The position numbers and the translations under genes are program-made. Of a stretch of 18,243 nucleotides of DNA, positions 7,201-14,198 are shown in pieces; within the stretch, counting starts at the first letter, position 1; each line of letters starts with the position of its first letter. The stretch comes from Frankiaceae bacterium. GTDB taxonomy: Bacteria > Actinomycetota > Actinomycetes > JADGOU01. Location of the stretch: the NCBI GenBank assembly GCA_017882835.1, contig JADGOU010000021.1, positions 1 through 18,243 on the forward strand, read 5' to 3'. A model generated the notes under the pieces. That model made no database searches. It saw nothing but the letters and a program-made list of their open reading frames with translations, and was not told the origin of the DNA.

Positions 7201-7321
7201 GCATGCGGTCTCCGCGCCGGGAGCCCGCTTCGGGCGCAGCGATGACGGCTGGCGACTGGTCGAAGGGCCGGCTGCTACGACCCCCGCCGTCGATGGCGAT
7301 CAAACGGCGAGTAGAACTTAG
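4250..7321 (+). CDS. HAD-GH65 fusion, trehalose/disaccharide phosphorylase type
   Basis: The 1023-residue protein joins a HAD-type phosphatase domain (about 20-275) to a GH65 glycoside phosphorylase (about 310-995). The HAD part shows motif I FDWDGT (nucleophile D29, then D31), motif II T63, a motif III-like NKS lysine K218 and GDEFG (D244). The GH65 part has the FWDADIF segment (585-591), catalytic acid E725 in IGPDEYHEG, KQADV (830-834) and the TSHGSSLSP phosphate-site motif (861-869). GH65 enzymes cleave alpha-glucosides such as trehalose or kojibiose with phosphate to give beta-glucose-1-phosphate. The preserved phosphate-site motif argues for phosphorylase rather than hydrolase. Mycobacterial OtsB1 (Rv2006), a DosR-regulon member, also combines these domains. 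ATG 4250 has GAGG four bases ahead; ATG 4259 would be leaderless and fits the DevR-like box. The GT4 gene follows after 49 bp. The exact sugar is not determinable by eye. Confidence 0.93.
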   Translation: MTSMLLASTTRRGLASQLLDRRFEAVVFDWDGTAVPNRQADATEVRQLFADLSAAGLDLFVVTGTDVGDVDGQLGLRPPGPGRLLYAVDRGSQVFAATDHGLRLIWQREATVAEERALDLAAQLTVEQLADAGLHAEIVGSGLNRRKVDVIPLPEWGDPSRARIDELLDAVRARLAASAVGDPVAALDLSMAAARTAGLPDPRGTGDVKHLEIGLTNKSHSVRWALDDLAERGIGAGLVLVAGDEFGPIGGVTGSDAPMLVPEILRAVAISVGAEPGGVPEPVHHLGGGPPRFLKVMTDQLQRRRAGRVPDIDPDPAWTIAVENRPTPIAAESLLTVSDGVVGTRGVLEEMRSSAAVRVNGIYDDSAPLPSPNLLAGPTWTSVRVNVTDSRPGRRVLDLRTGVLRRDGGGDDSLRSLRFANLSRPGVVAMRVEGNNGSFSAAESLTAPPGGTAADLDGRRVASAAAPHGGIVAAATQRAQTDEDRHHVERLAAYLADPAEVPAASAAVAALATAEEIGFDGLLAEQRTAWARRWADCQVDIEGDPETELAVRFAIFHLLASAKGVDETALGARGLSGPGYAGHVFWDADIFALPTLAALLPEAARAMLEYRLRRLEPARANAARTGRAGARFPWESACEGTECTPTAMRNDVGEVIEILTGELEEHITADVAWAAWRYADWTGDEDFRTGTGAPLVVETARYWASRVEPGPDGRGHLRRVIGPDEYHEGVDDNAFTNVMARWNLRRAADLVGLAGVGAAATPLVDPAEVAQWRAVADSLVDGYDPDTGLYEQYDGFFDLQPFVVSEVLQLPAAADLVLGRAVTLVSQIIKQADVLMMQFLVPEEVVAGSLEPNLDYYGPRTSHGSSLSPGVHAALLARAGRPDEGLRLLRMASHLDLHDLTHTTAGGLHIATLGGLWQAVATGFAGITVDGGVLGVHPQLPASWRRLSLRLRYHGRRVRLGCSPAEVHVETDGSLRLRLSDGIVHAVSAPGARFGRSDDGWRLVEGPAATTPAVDGDQTASRT

Positions 7322-7370
7322 ACGGCCGCCCCTCGGGGCGCAACCGTAACCACAGAACTGGGGTAGTGCC

Positions 7371-8393
7371 ATGAAGGTCGCCCTAATCGCCCCGCCATGG
7401 CTGCCCGTGCCGCCCGAGGGGTACGGCGGCACGGAGGCTGTCATCGACCGGCTGGCCCGGGGCCTGAGCCAGGCCGGCCATGACGTCATCCTGTTCACGA
7501 CCGGGGACAGCCAGTGCCCGGTCCGCAAGCGCTGGCTGCTGCCCCGCGCGATGCCGCACATGCTGAACAACAGCATCGTGGAGCTGCGCCACGTCATGCA
7601 CGCCTACGACGCGGTCGCCGACTGCGACATCGTGCACGACCACACCATCACCGGCATGGTGCACGCCCTGGCACACCCCGAGTTACAGGTAGTCACCACC
7701 AGCCACGGGCCATTTGGCTACGACGAACTGGACATCTTCTCTCGGGTGGCCAGCCGGGTGCCGATCATCGCGATCTCCGAGTGCCAGGCGGCGAGCGCCG
7801 GCGGGATGCCGATCGCGGCAGTGATCCACCACGGGCTTGACCTGGACGCGTTCCCGATCGGGGAAGTCGCCGACGACTACTTCCTCTTTCTCGGCCGGAT
7901 GTCGCCGACGAAGGGAGCGCGGGAAGCGATCGAGATCGCCAGAGCCGCCGGGGTCCGGCTGCTGATTGCGGCGAAGATGCGCGAACCAGCCGAGTACCGC
8001 TACTTCGACGAGCAAGTCGCCCCGCTCCTCGGGGACGGCATCTCCTATGTCGGTGAGGTGGGTGGGGCGGAGAAGACCCGGCTACTCGGCGGCGCCAAAG
8101 CCCTGTTGAATCCGATCTCCTGGCCCGAGCCCTTTGGGCTGGTCATGATCGAGGCACTGGCGTGCGGGACGCCGGTGTTGACGCTCCCGAACGGGGCGGC
8201 ACCCGAAATCGTCGACGACGGCGTCACCGGGTTCCTGTGCGCGGACGTCGAGGAGATGACCAAACGGATGGCGGACATCGGCGACCTGGACCGACGCGCC
8301 TGCCGGGCCGCAGTAGAGCGACGGTTCTCCACCGAGCGCATGGTTGCCGATCATGTTGCCCTCTACACCCGGGTGCTGGCGGGCACGCTGTAG
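7371..8393 (+). CDS. GT4-family glycosyltransferase
   Basis: This 340-residue protein has the two Rossmann-like halves of a GT-B enzyme. The N-terminal half starts MKVALIAPPW and has the acceptor-side glycine loop YGGTE (18-22). The nucleotide-sugar half begins near FLFLGRMSPTKG (R176, K181), which binds the donor phosphates. The EX7E pair is E253 and E261 in EPFGLVMIEALACGTPV. There is no membrane span or signal, so it is cytosolic. It probably transfers a sugar from a nucleotide donor with retention; donor and acceptor cannot be told. It lies 49 bp after the HAD-GH65 gene with no terminator between, so the two are probably co-transcribed. A weak GGGG lies seven bases before ATG 7371. Position suggests a role in glucan or disaccharide metabolism; this is inference. 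Confidence 0.92.
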   Translation: MKVALIAPPWLPVPPEGYGGTEAVIDRLARGLSQAGHDVILFTTGDSQCPVRKRWLLPRAMPHMLNNSIVELRHVMHAYDAVADCDIVHDHTITGMVHALAHPELQVVTTSHGPFGYDELDIFSRVASRVPIIAISECQAASAGGMPIAAVIHHGLDLDAFPIGEVADDYFLFLGRMSPTKGAREAIEIARAAGVRLLIAAKMREPAEYRYFDEQVAPLLGDGISYVGEVGGAEKTRLLGGAKALLNPISWPEPFGLVMIEALACGTPVLTLPNGAAPEIVDDGVTGFLCADVEEMTKRMADIGDLDRRACRAAVERRFSTERMVADHVALYTRVLAGTL

Positions 8394-8472
8394 CGGCTTG
8401 CACTCAACGGCCGCCGAGGACGAATCGGCCAGCCAACTTCACGGCTACCCACTCCGCACGCGCGTTGGGCAA

Positions 8473-9371
8473 CTAGAGATCCCATGCCGACGGTGCAGGC
8501 GATGAGTCCGGTGGGCCCTCCACTGGCGCCACCGCCGGCAGCTGACCGGTGGGCGTCTCCGCGACCGCCATTCGGGCGGCCGACGCGATCGGGGCCTCGC
8601 GATGGGCCAGCGCGACCAGCGCCGGCTCGTCGCCGACATCGCGGCCGGCCCGCTCACTGAGCAGCCAGCGCACCTCCAGCAGGTCGGCGTACGCCTGGAT
8701 CGGATCCCCGACTCCGCCGATCGCGGCGTGCGCTCGCGCCATCCCCGGCTCGAACACCTCGGTCAGCCACCGGCGGGCCGCGACGGCGTCCGTCGCCACC
8801 GCCCCGGACTGCTCCAGCCGGCGCTGAAACGCCCGGAGGTCGTTGAGCAGGTCGGTCGCCTGACCTTCGCCGACGTCGAGTCCGGTCAGCCGGCGCAGCT
8901 GCTCGGCATGGAACCGGCGGCCGCCCACCGTGACCTTGAGCCGCAGGCTGTCATCACCGTCGCGAGAGGACTCGAGCTGCACCTCTTCCACAGCGAACCC
9001 CAGGTCGTTGAGCCGGCGGACTTGGCCTTCCACCCGTACTGCCAAGATGGCTGGAGGAACCTGGTGACCAGGATCGCCGTGTCGGCGGAGGCTTGTCCGA
9101 CCACCCCTGCCGGCCGGATCGCAGCCAGCCCGCGGCTCTCCAGCTCCCGGAGCACACCGAACTCCTTCTGGGCGATCCGCGGCGGCAGCTCCTTGAGTGC
9201 CCACAGCCCCCCGTCGGACTCGACGAACCGGACCAGGTGCCGACTGGGTCCCACGGCGATGTCGCGCAGCGGCACCTCGGTGGCGTCCCAGTCCGCGAGC
9301 CGATCTGCCCACGGCAGACCCAACAGCCCGGGCGTCGGCACCCGCAACCGGATGTCCAGCCCCGCGGGCAT
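8473..9371 (-). pseudogene. DUF4032 / Kdo-WaaP kinase-like gene with internal deletion
   Basis: Two frames carry the two ends of one known family. Frame one (ATG 9371 to about 9036) gives the N-terminal kinase-like lobe: LPWADRLADWD, SRHLVRFVESDGGLWALKELP, ILVTRFLQPSWQY. Frame two (about 9035 to the TAG at 8473) gives the C-terminal DUF4032 part: RVEGQVRRLNDLGFAVEEV, LTGLDVGEGQATDLLNDL, WLTEVFEPG, RWLLSERAGRDVGDE. In intact relatives these ends are separated by roughly 130-150 residues holding the kinase catalytic centre (WGDCS...N and the DAE segment). Here all of that is gone and the frame shifts at the join TACGGGTGG (9038-9030). A GAGG lies before ATG 9371; the frame also stays open to 9434. 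It follows sugC by 40 bp, the usual place for this family after sugar ABC operons. Both halves look freshly coding, so the loss is probably recent, or an assembly error. Confidence 0.82.
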
Positions 9372-9411
9372 GGCGAACCTCGCGCCCGTGCTACGCCGGG
9401 TGACCCGCTGG

Positions 9412-10686
9412 TCAGGTCTTCCGGGTGGCGCCATCCTCCGCCAGCGTCTGGGTGGTACCGGCGCGCGCGGCCGCCGAGCTCGGGGCGCCCGTCGGGGACG
9501 ACGGGGGAGCCGACTCTCGCTCTTCGTTCAGCAACGTCAGGTTGTGGCCGGACTGCGGGTCGAACAGCTGCATCCGCGACGGGTCGAGCCAGAGCTCGGC
9601 CTCGTCACCATCACGGATCCGACTGGCTGCGTCCACCGAGACGATCATCTGGGTACGCAGCTGCTCGCTGTCGAGCTCCTTCTCCAGCGACGCCAGCGAA
9701 GCCTTGATGTCCGCTGGCGCGTCGTACGGGACATAGGCGTACTGCGAGTTGCCGAGCCATTCGGTGACGTCGACCTTGACCCGGAACGACACCCCCTTCT
9801 CCTTCTTGCTGTCCTCGACCAGGGCCGCGTCCTCGAAGTGCTCCGGCCGGATACCGGCAATGAGCAGTTTCCGGTCGGCGACCCGCTCGGCGATCTCGCG
9901 GCCCAGCGGGCAGGACAGGAACGGCAGCTCGAGGGTGTCCCCCTTGACGCTGCACGGCAGGAAGTTCATCGGCGGGGAGCCGATGAAGCCAGCAACGAAC
10001 AGGTTGACCGGGTGTTCGTAGAGGCCCCGCGGGGTGGAGACCTGCTCAATGACGCCCTTGCGCAGGACGGCGACCCGGTCCCCCAGGGTCATGGCCTCGG
10101 TTTGATCGTGGGTGACGTAGACGGTGGTGATGCCGAGCCGGCGCTGCAGCCGAGAGATCTCGGTACGCATCTGCCCGCGCAGCTTGGCGTCGAGGTTGGA
10201 CAGCGGCTCGTCGAAGAGGAAGGCGTCGGCCTGCCGGACGATGGCGCGCCCCATCGCGACCCGCTGTCGCTGTCCACCGGAGAGCTGGCTCGGCTTGCGC
10301 TGCAGGTGCTCGGTCAAGTCCAGAGTCGCGGCCGACTCCTCGACCCGCTTGCGGATCTCGTCCTGGGCGACACCGCGCAGCCGCAGCGGGAAGGCGATGT
10401 TCTCGAAGATGGTCAGGTGCGGGTAGAGCGCGTAGTTCTGGAAAACCATCGACAGGTTGCGGTCCCGCGGCGCCTTCTCGTTCACCCGCTGGCCGCCAAT
10501 GAGCAGGTCGCCCTCGGTGATGTCCTCGAGTCCGACGATCATGCGCAGCAGCGTCGACTTCCCGCAGCCGGAAGGACCCACCAGGATGACGAACTCGCCG
10601 TCGGCGATGTCCAGGCTGACGTTGTCGACGGCTGAGTAACCGTCGCCGTACACCTTGGACACGTTCTTGATGGTGATTTCGGCCAT
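9412..10686 (-). CDS. sugC: Trehalose-type ABC importer ATPase (SugC/MsmK/UgpC family)
   Basis: This 424-residue protein energises sugar import at the inner face of the membrane. It has all ABC motifs: Walker A GPSGCGKST (37-45), Q-loop Q83, signature LSGGQ (135-139), Walker B FLFDEP with E160, and H-loop H193. A MalK-like regulatory C-terminal region with TOBE folds runs from about 235 to 390, and the last 35 residues are a Ser/Ala/Pro-rich tail. The order lpqY-sugA-sugB-sugC is that of the mycobacterial trehalose recycling importer, hence the symbol; the ATPase alone would only say MalK/MsmK type. GAAGGAG lies ten bases before ATG 10686. It starts 67 bp after sugB and is followed after 40 bp by the broken DUF4032 gene. 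Confidence 0.93.
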   Translation of the reverse strand: MAEITIKNVSKVYGDGYSAVDNVSLDIADGEFVILVGPSGCGKSTLLRMIVGLEDITEGDLLIGGQRVNEKAPRDRNLSMVFQNYALYPHLTIFENIAFPLRLRGVAQDEIRKRVEESAATLDLTEHLQRKPSQLSGGQRQRVAMGRAIVRQADAFLFDEPLSNLDAKLRGQMRTEISRLQRRLGITTVYVTHDQTEAMTLGDRVAVLRKGVIEQVSTPRGLYEHPVNLFVAGFIGSPPMNFLPCSVKGDTLELPFLSCPLGREIAERVADRKLLIAGIRPEHFEDAALVEDSKKEKGVSFRVKVDVTEWLGNSQYAYVPYDAPADIKASLASLEKELDSEQLRTQMIVSVDAASRIRDGDEAELWLDPSRMQLFDPQSGHNLTLLNEERESAPPSSPTGAPSSAAARAGTTQTLAEDGATRKT

Positions 10687-10703
10687 GTCGTGCGGTCTCC
10701 TTC

Positions 10704-10730
10704 GGGTACGGCGGGGGTACGGCGGGGGTG
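10704..10730. repeat. 11-bp short tandem repeat between sugB and sugC
   Basis: GGGTACGGCGG occurs twice in direct succession, followed by a partial third copy GGGTG. It fills part of the 67-bp gap just upstream of the sugC Shine-Dalgarno sequence. Slippage here would change the spacer without altering protein. No function is implied. Confidence 0.75.
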
Positions 10731-10753
10731 CCGGAAGTGCGGTCGCCCCCGAG

Positions 10754-11587
10754 TCAGCCCTTGACGGCGCCGGAGGTCAGGCCGGCCACGATGCGCCGCT
10801 GGAAGAGCAGGACGATGACGATGACGGGGACGGTGACGACCACGGCCGCGGCGGCGATGGCCGCCGTGGCGGACTGGAACTGGCTGGCGCCGGTGAAGCT
10901 CGCCAGCGCCGGCGGCACCGTCTTGGCCTTCGTTGTCGAGGTCAACGCGAGCGCCAGCGGGTACTCGTTCCAGGCGAAGAAGAACGCCAGGATCGCCGCG
11001 GTGAACACACCCGGCGCCGCCAGCGGCACGATCACCTTGCGGAAGGCCTGCCAGGGGGTGGCTCCGTCGACCTGGGCCGCCTGCTCCATCTCCCACGGGA
11101 TCTCCCGGAAGAAGGCCGACAGCGTCCAGATCGACAGCGGCAGGGTGAATGACACGTAGGGGATGATCAGGCCCGGCCAGGTGTCGAACAAGTGCACGCT
11201 GCGCCACATGTTGAACAGCGGGCTCACCAGGGCCACCACCGGGAACATCGCGATGGCGAGCGCCACGGACAGGATGAGCTTCTTGCCGGGGAACTCCAAC
11301 CGGGCGATGGCGTACGCCGCGAACATGGCGAAGATGACGCCGATCAGCGTCGAGATGAGCGCCACCCCGATGGAGTTGCGCAGCGCGGTAGTGAACAGGT
11401 CGTTGGAGAAGACCGTGCGGAAGTTCTCCAGGCTCCATTTCGTCGGCAGGAACTGCTTGTTGGTGATGTCGTCGCCGCCCTTGAACGACAGCGACAGGAT
11501 CCACCCGATCGGCAGCATCGTGTAGGCGATGATGATGACGGCGCCGACTATCCAACCGACGCGGTTTCGGGTCGAAGAGCTGCTCAC
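10754..11587 (-). CDS. sugB: Trehalose-type ABC importer permease (SugB/MalG type)
   Basis: This 277-residue inner-membrane permease has about six hydrophobic segments. The first is GWIVGAVIIIAYTMLPIGWIL, and the last AAIAAAAVVVTVPVIVIVLLF. The cytoplasmic EAA loop, which docks on the ATPase, reads EMEQAAQVDGATPWQAFRKVIVPLAAPG. I chose GTG 11587 because it overlaps the sugA stop in GTGA (4-bp overlap) and has a GGGGGGA Shine-Dalgarno just upstream. The frame is open further up but that part is antisense-like, arginine/histidine-rich and without homology. The overlap implies translational coupling with sugA. MalG-type length is normal. Confidence 0.93.
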   Translation of the reverse strand: MSSSSTRNRVGWIVGAVIIIAYTMLPIGWILSLSFKGGDDITNKQFLPTKWSLENFRTVFSNDLFTTALRNSIGVALISTLIGVIFAMFAAYAIARLEFPGKKLILSVALAIAMFPVVALVSPLFNMWRSVHLFDTWPGLIIPYVSFTLPLSIWTLSAFFREIPWEMEQAAQVDGATPWQAFRKVIVPLAAPGVFTAAILAFFFAWNEYPLALALTSTTKAKTVPPALASFTGASQFQSATAAIAAAAVVVTVPVIVIVLLFQRRIVAGLTSGAVKG

Positions 11588-12525
11588 TTGTCCCCCCTCA
11601 CCTGGCTGAGGTCGGTGTTGAAGCCCTTGACGAAGATGACGGCGATCAGCACGACCGTTAGGAACAACAGCACCGACACGGCTGAACCAATGCCCAGCGC
11701 CACTCGGGTGATGCTCTGTCGGTAGGTCAGGAACGACAGCGTCTCGGTCTTCTGCGCGCCCGAGGTCATGATCGACACGGTGTCGAAGATGCGCCACGCG
11801 TCCAGGGTCCGGAACAGCACCGCGACCATGATCGCGGCCTTCATGTTCGGGATGGTGACCTTCCACAACCGCTGCCAGAAGGTGGCACCGTCGACCATAG
11901 CCGCCTCTTGCAGCACCTCCGGGACCTGAGCCAACCCGGCGAGCAGCAGCAGGGAGATGAACGGCGTGGTCTTCCAGATCTCGGTCAGGCAGATGGCGAC
12001 CAGCGCGGAAGTGCGGTGGCTGAACCAGGCGAAGTCACCCAGGTGGAACCAGCTGTTGACGAAGCCGGAGTCGCTGGCAAACGCGAACTGCCAGGCGAAG
12101 GCCGAAACCACCGTGATGATCCCGTACGGCAGCAGGATCGACGTCCGCACCGTTCGGCGTCCGAAGACGATCTTGTGCATCACCATGGCGAGGGTGAAGC
12201 CGATGACCAGCTCCACCGCCACGGTGACGGCCGTGATGATGAACGTGGTGACGACGTCCGACCACCACACGCTGTCGGTGAGGATGACGCCGTAGTTGCT
12301 GAGACCGATGAAGTGCCGGGAGCCCGGGTCTGTCAGCCGGTACTCGAACAGCGACAGGTAGAGCGCGTTGGCCATCGGATAGGCGGTGACCAGCAGCATG
12401 ACGAGCATCGCCGGGGCAGACAGCCACCAACCGAGGCGTCGTTCGCGCCGCGCCCGGTCGGTGACGCGCGGATGCGGCGCTGGCTGGGTGGTGCCGGTGT
12501 CCTGGCGCTCTGCGGTGACCGTCAC
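11584..12525 (-). CDS. sugA: Trehalose-type ABC importer permease (SugA/MalF type)
   Basis: This 313-residue permease pairs with SugB to form the membrane channel. After a charged cytoplasmic N-terminus (1-30) come about six hydrophobic segments, starting GWWLSAPAMLVMLLVTAYPM. The EAA loop reads EVLQEAAMVDGATFWQRLWKVTIPNMKAA. The start is GTG 12525, with a near-perfect AAGGAGG five bases upstream, the strongest Shine-Dalgarno sequence in the window. Its stop overlaps the sugB start by four bases, and it starts 49 bp after lpqY ends, so the genes form one operon. The substrate call rests on the binding protein. Confidence 0.93.
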   Translation of the reverse strand: MTVTAERQDTGTTQPAPHPRVTDRARRERRLGWWLSAPAMLVMLLVTAYPMANALYLSLFEYRLTDPGSRHFIGLSNYGVILTDSVWWSDVVTTFIITAVTVAVELVIGFTLAMVMHKIVFGRRTVRTSILLPYGIITVVSAFAWQFAFASDSGFVNSWFHLGDFAWFSHRTSALVAICLTEIWKTTPFISLLLLAGLAQVPEVLQEAAMVDGATFWQRLWKVTIPNMKAAIMVAVLFRTLDAWRIFDTVSIMTSGAQKTETLSFLTYRQSITRVALGIGSAVSVLLFLTVVLIAVIFVKGFNTDLSQVRGDK

Positions 12526-12574
12526 CTGAGCCTCCTTGGGAACGGCGGGGCTGTCCGCACGGGCGGGCGGCCGA

Positions 12575-13903
12575 TCACAGCAGCCGCTTGTTCTGGAACA
12601 CGTCCTGGATGAGCTTGGCCGACTCCTGTGGCGTCTTCTGCGGGTTGACGCTCCCCGGCGGGTGCCAGGTCCGCTGGATCCCCGTGGAGACGTCGCCGTA
12701 GTAGGGCGTGACCGCCCGCAGGCCGCCGTCGGCGATGGACTGCTTGATCAGCGCCGCCATCGGGAACTTCGCGATGATCAGCGGGTCGTCGTACACGGCG
12801 GCCCGGGCCACTGGGTTGCCGGACTCCAGCATGTTGGCCTTCTGGCTGTCGGTGCTGGTCAGGCAGCGGACCGCCTCGACAGCGAAGTCGGGGTGCTTGG
12901 TGAAGGCGCTGATCGCGAGGTTGATCCCACCCAGCGGTGGTTTGCTGGGCTGGCCGGGCGTCACCTCCGGGTACCGGGCCCAGCCGACGTCGTCCTTGAA
13001 GTTGGCTGGCACCGTGCCGGCCTTGATCGCGGTGTCGAACGCGGCCCAGATGTAGGGCCAGTTCACCATGAAGGCCCCGGACTCCTTCTGGAAGCCGGCG
13101 CGCGCCTGCTCCTCTTTGGAGGTGTCGATGGCCGGGTCAGCGGCCGGCGAGGCAGCCAGCTTCTGGATGACCGCGGCCGCCCGTTGCCCGGCCGGCGAGT
13201 TGAGCGCGACGGTGGCATCGCGACCGCGCTCGTTGTTCTCCAGCACCTGGCCGCCGGCGGACAGAACCAGCGCGTTCACCAGGACGGCGTACCCCTCGTA
13301 CCGGTTGCCCTGGACCTCAACCGTCTTCTTCGCCTTGCTGGCCGCATCGATCATCTGGTCCCAGGTGAAGTTCGGTGAGTTGGGGTCGACCCCCATTGCC
13401 GCCACCGCCGACTTGCGGTACCAGAGCAGCTGGGTGTTGGCCCAGAACGGCGCCGCGACCAGGTTGCCCTTCCAGGTGGCTGTCTTGACAGGTGCAGGCA
13501 GGACACCGTTGGTGAAGTCGGGCGCCTCCTGGGCCGAGAAGGTCCGCAGGTAGCCGGCGTTGGCGAACTCGGCGGTGAACGGCGGGTCGAGGCTCATGAT
13601 GTCGATCGAGGCGTCCTTGGCGGCCAACCGCCGGACGAGCTGCTCCCGCTGGGCGTCGGCCTCAGTGGGCAGCGTCGAGATCGAGATCGAATACCGCCCG
13701 TTGGAGGCAGCCGAGCACTTCTGCGCCAGGTGCGCCTGCGCGCCGTTGTCGGGATTGATGTACCAGGTCAGGGCGTTGGCACTGGTACCCTTGCCGCAGG
13801 CGGTGAGCAGCCCAGCGGCAATGAGCAAGACCGTGCCCGCGGCTCTGGAGCGGCGCCGTCGAGACCGCCTGGTCTCGACCGCAAGATCAGCACCGTCAGT
13901 CAC
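12575..13903 (-). CDS. lpqY: LpqY-like trehalose-binding lipoprotein
   Basis: This 442-residue protein is the extracellular binding subunit of the importer. An arginine-rich n-region (RRSRRRRSR) and a hydrophobic stretch lead to the lipobox LLTAC with acylated C36. The mature part closely follows M. tuberculosis LpqY as I remember it: LAQKCSAASNGRYSI, QREQLVRRLAAKDASIDIMSLDPPFTAEFA, NTQLLWYR, LVLSAGGQVL, FMVNWPYIWA, YPEVTPGQPSKPPLGGINLAIS and VEAVRCL all have clear counterparts. LpqY retrieves trehalose released from mycolate exchange in mycobacteria; the same sugar is likely here, but the organism need not have mycolates. GTG 13903 has AGAGGAG six bases upstream. It is the first gene of the minus-strand operon and is divergent from the hydrolase. 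Confidence 0.92.
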   Translation of the reverse strand: MTDGADLAVETRRSRRRRSRAAGTVLLIAAGLLTACGKGTSANALTWYINPDNGAQAHLAQKCSAASNGRYSISISTLPTEADAQREQLVRRLAAKDASIDIMSLDPPFTAEFANAGYLRTFSAQEAPDFTNGVLPAPVKTATWKGNLVAAPFWANTQLLWYRKSAVAAMGVDPNSPNFTWDQMIDAASKAKKTVEVQGNRYEGYAVLVNALVLSAGGQVLENNERGRDATVALNSPAGQRAAAVIQKLAASPAADPAIDTSKEEQARAGFQKESGAFMVNWPYIWAAFDTAIKAGTVPANFKDDVGWARYPEVTPGQPSKPPLGGINLAISAFTKHPDFAVEAVRCLTSTDSQKANMLESGNPVARAAVYDDPLIIAKFPMAALIKQSIADGGLRAVTPYYGDVSTGIQRTWHPPGSVNPQKTPQESAKLIQDVFQNKRLL

Positions 13904-13946
13904 GCCGGACTCCTCTTCATCGGGCCCACGCGGCGTACGCCATTTT

Positions 13947-13968
13947 GGCCGACCTTCCCAGGTTGGCC
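13947..13968. promoter_or_regulatory. Inverted repeat in the lpqY leader, possible operator or hairpin
   Basis: GGCCGACCT and AGGTTGGCC form 9-bp arms with one mismatch around TCCC. The site lies about 45 bp before the lpqY start. It would fall just downstream of a possible -10 (13987-13992), a position typical of a repressor operator or a leader hairpin. No repressor gene is in the window. Confidence 0.35.
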
Positions 13969-13986
13969 GGCTTCAACCACGCCGCG

Positions 13987-13992
13987 ACCATA
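13987..13992 (-). promoter_or_regulatory. Possible -10 for the lpqY-sugABC operon
   Basis: On the minus strand TATGGT has the TAnnnT form and would give a leader of about 75 bases. The -35 region is not recognisable. It is the best AT-rich hexamer before lpqY. Confidence 0.3.
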
Positions 13993-14136
13993 AGGCCACC
14001 GCCCCGCTGGCCGGCCGCGGCTCGCCGGTGGCGGTTCGGCCAGAAACTGGTTCGCCAATAGCGAGCTGGCCCTGGCCCCGCCGCCCGGCCGGCGACCGCA
14101 AGCAGGACGGCGCGCCGAGCCGGGACAACGTCGCGC

Positions 14137-14142
14137 TAGGGT
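14137..14142 (+). promoter_or_regulatory. Possible -10 for the alpha/beta hydrolase gene
   Basis: TAGGGT has the TAnnnT form and lies 33 to 57 bases before the three candidate ATG starts. No -35 match was found. The divergent 295-bp region between lpqY and this gene holds this hexamer, the inverted repeat at 13947-13968 and the possible lpqY -10; nothing else was recognised. Confidence 0.3.
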
Positions 14143-14198
14143 CGATCCGCGGGCGGTGCCGGAATGGGCCCGGCATGGGTTCCGGAATGGGTGAGGCC

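Noticed and set aside
8394..8472. Bidirectional terminator between the GT4 gene and the DUF4032 remnant
   Set aside because: Only a 5-bp GGCCG/CGGCC stem with a 12-base loop was found, too weak to annotate.
8602..10635. A 677-codon open frame on the plus strand
   Set aside because: It is antisense to sugC and the DUF4032 remnant, which have full family motifs. Long antisense frames are expected in such GC-rich DNA.
13560..14174. N-terminal extension of the alpha/beta hydrolase to 515 residues
   Set aside because: The extension is antisense to lpqY and crosses the divergent intergenic region. Hydrolase homology begins near 14220.
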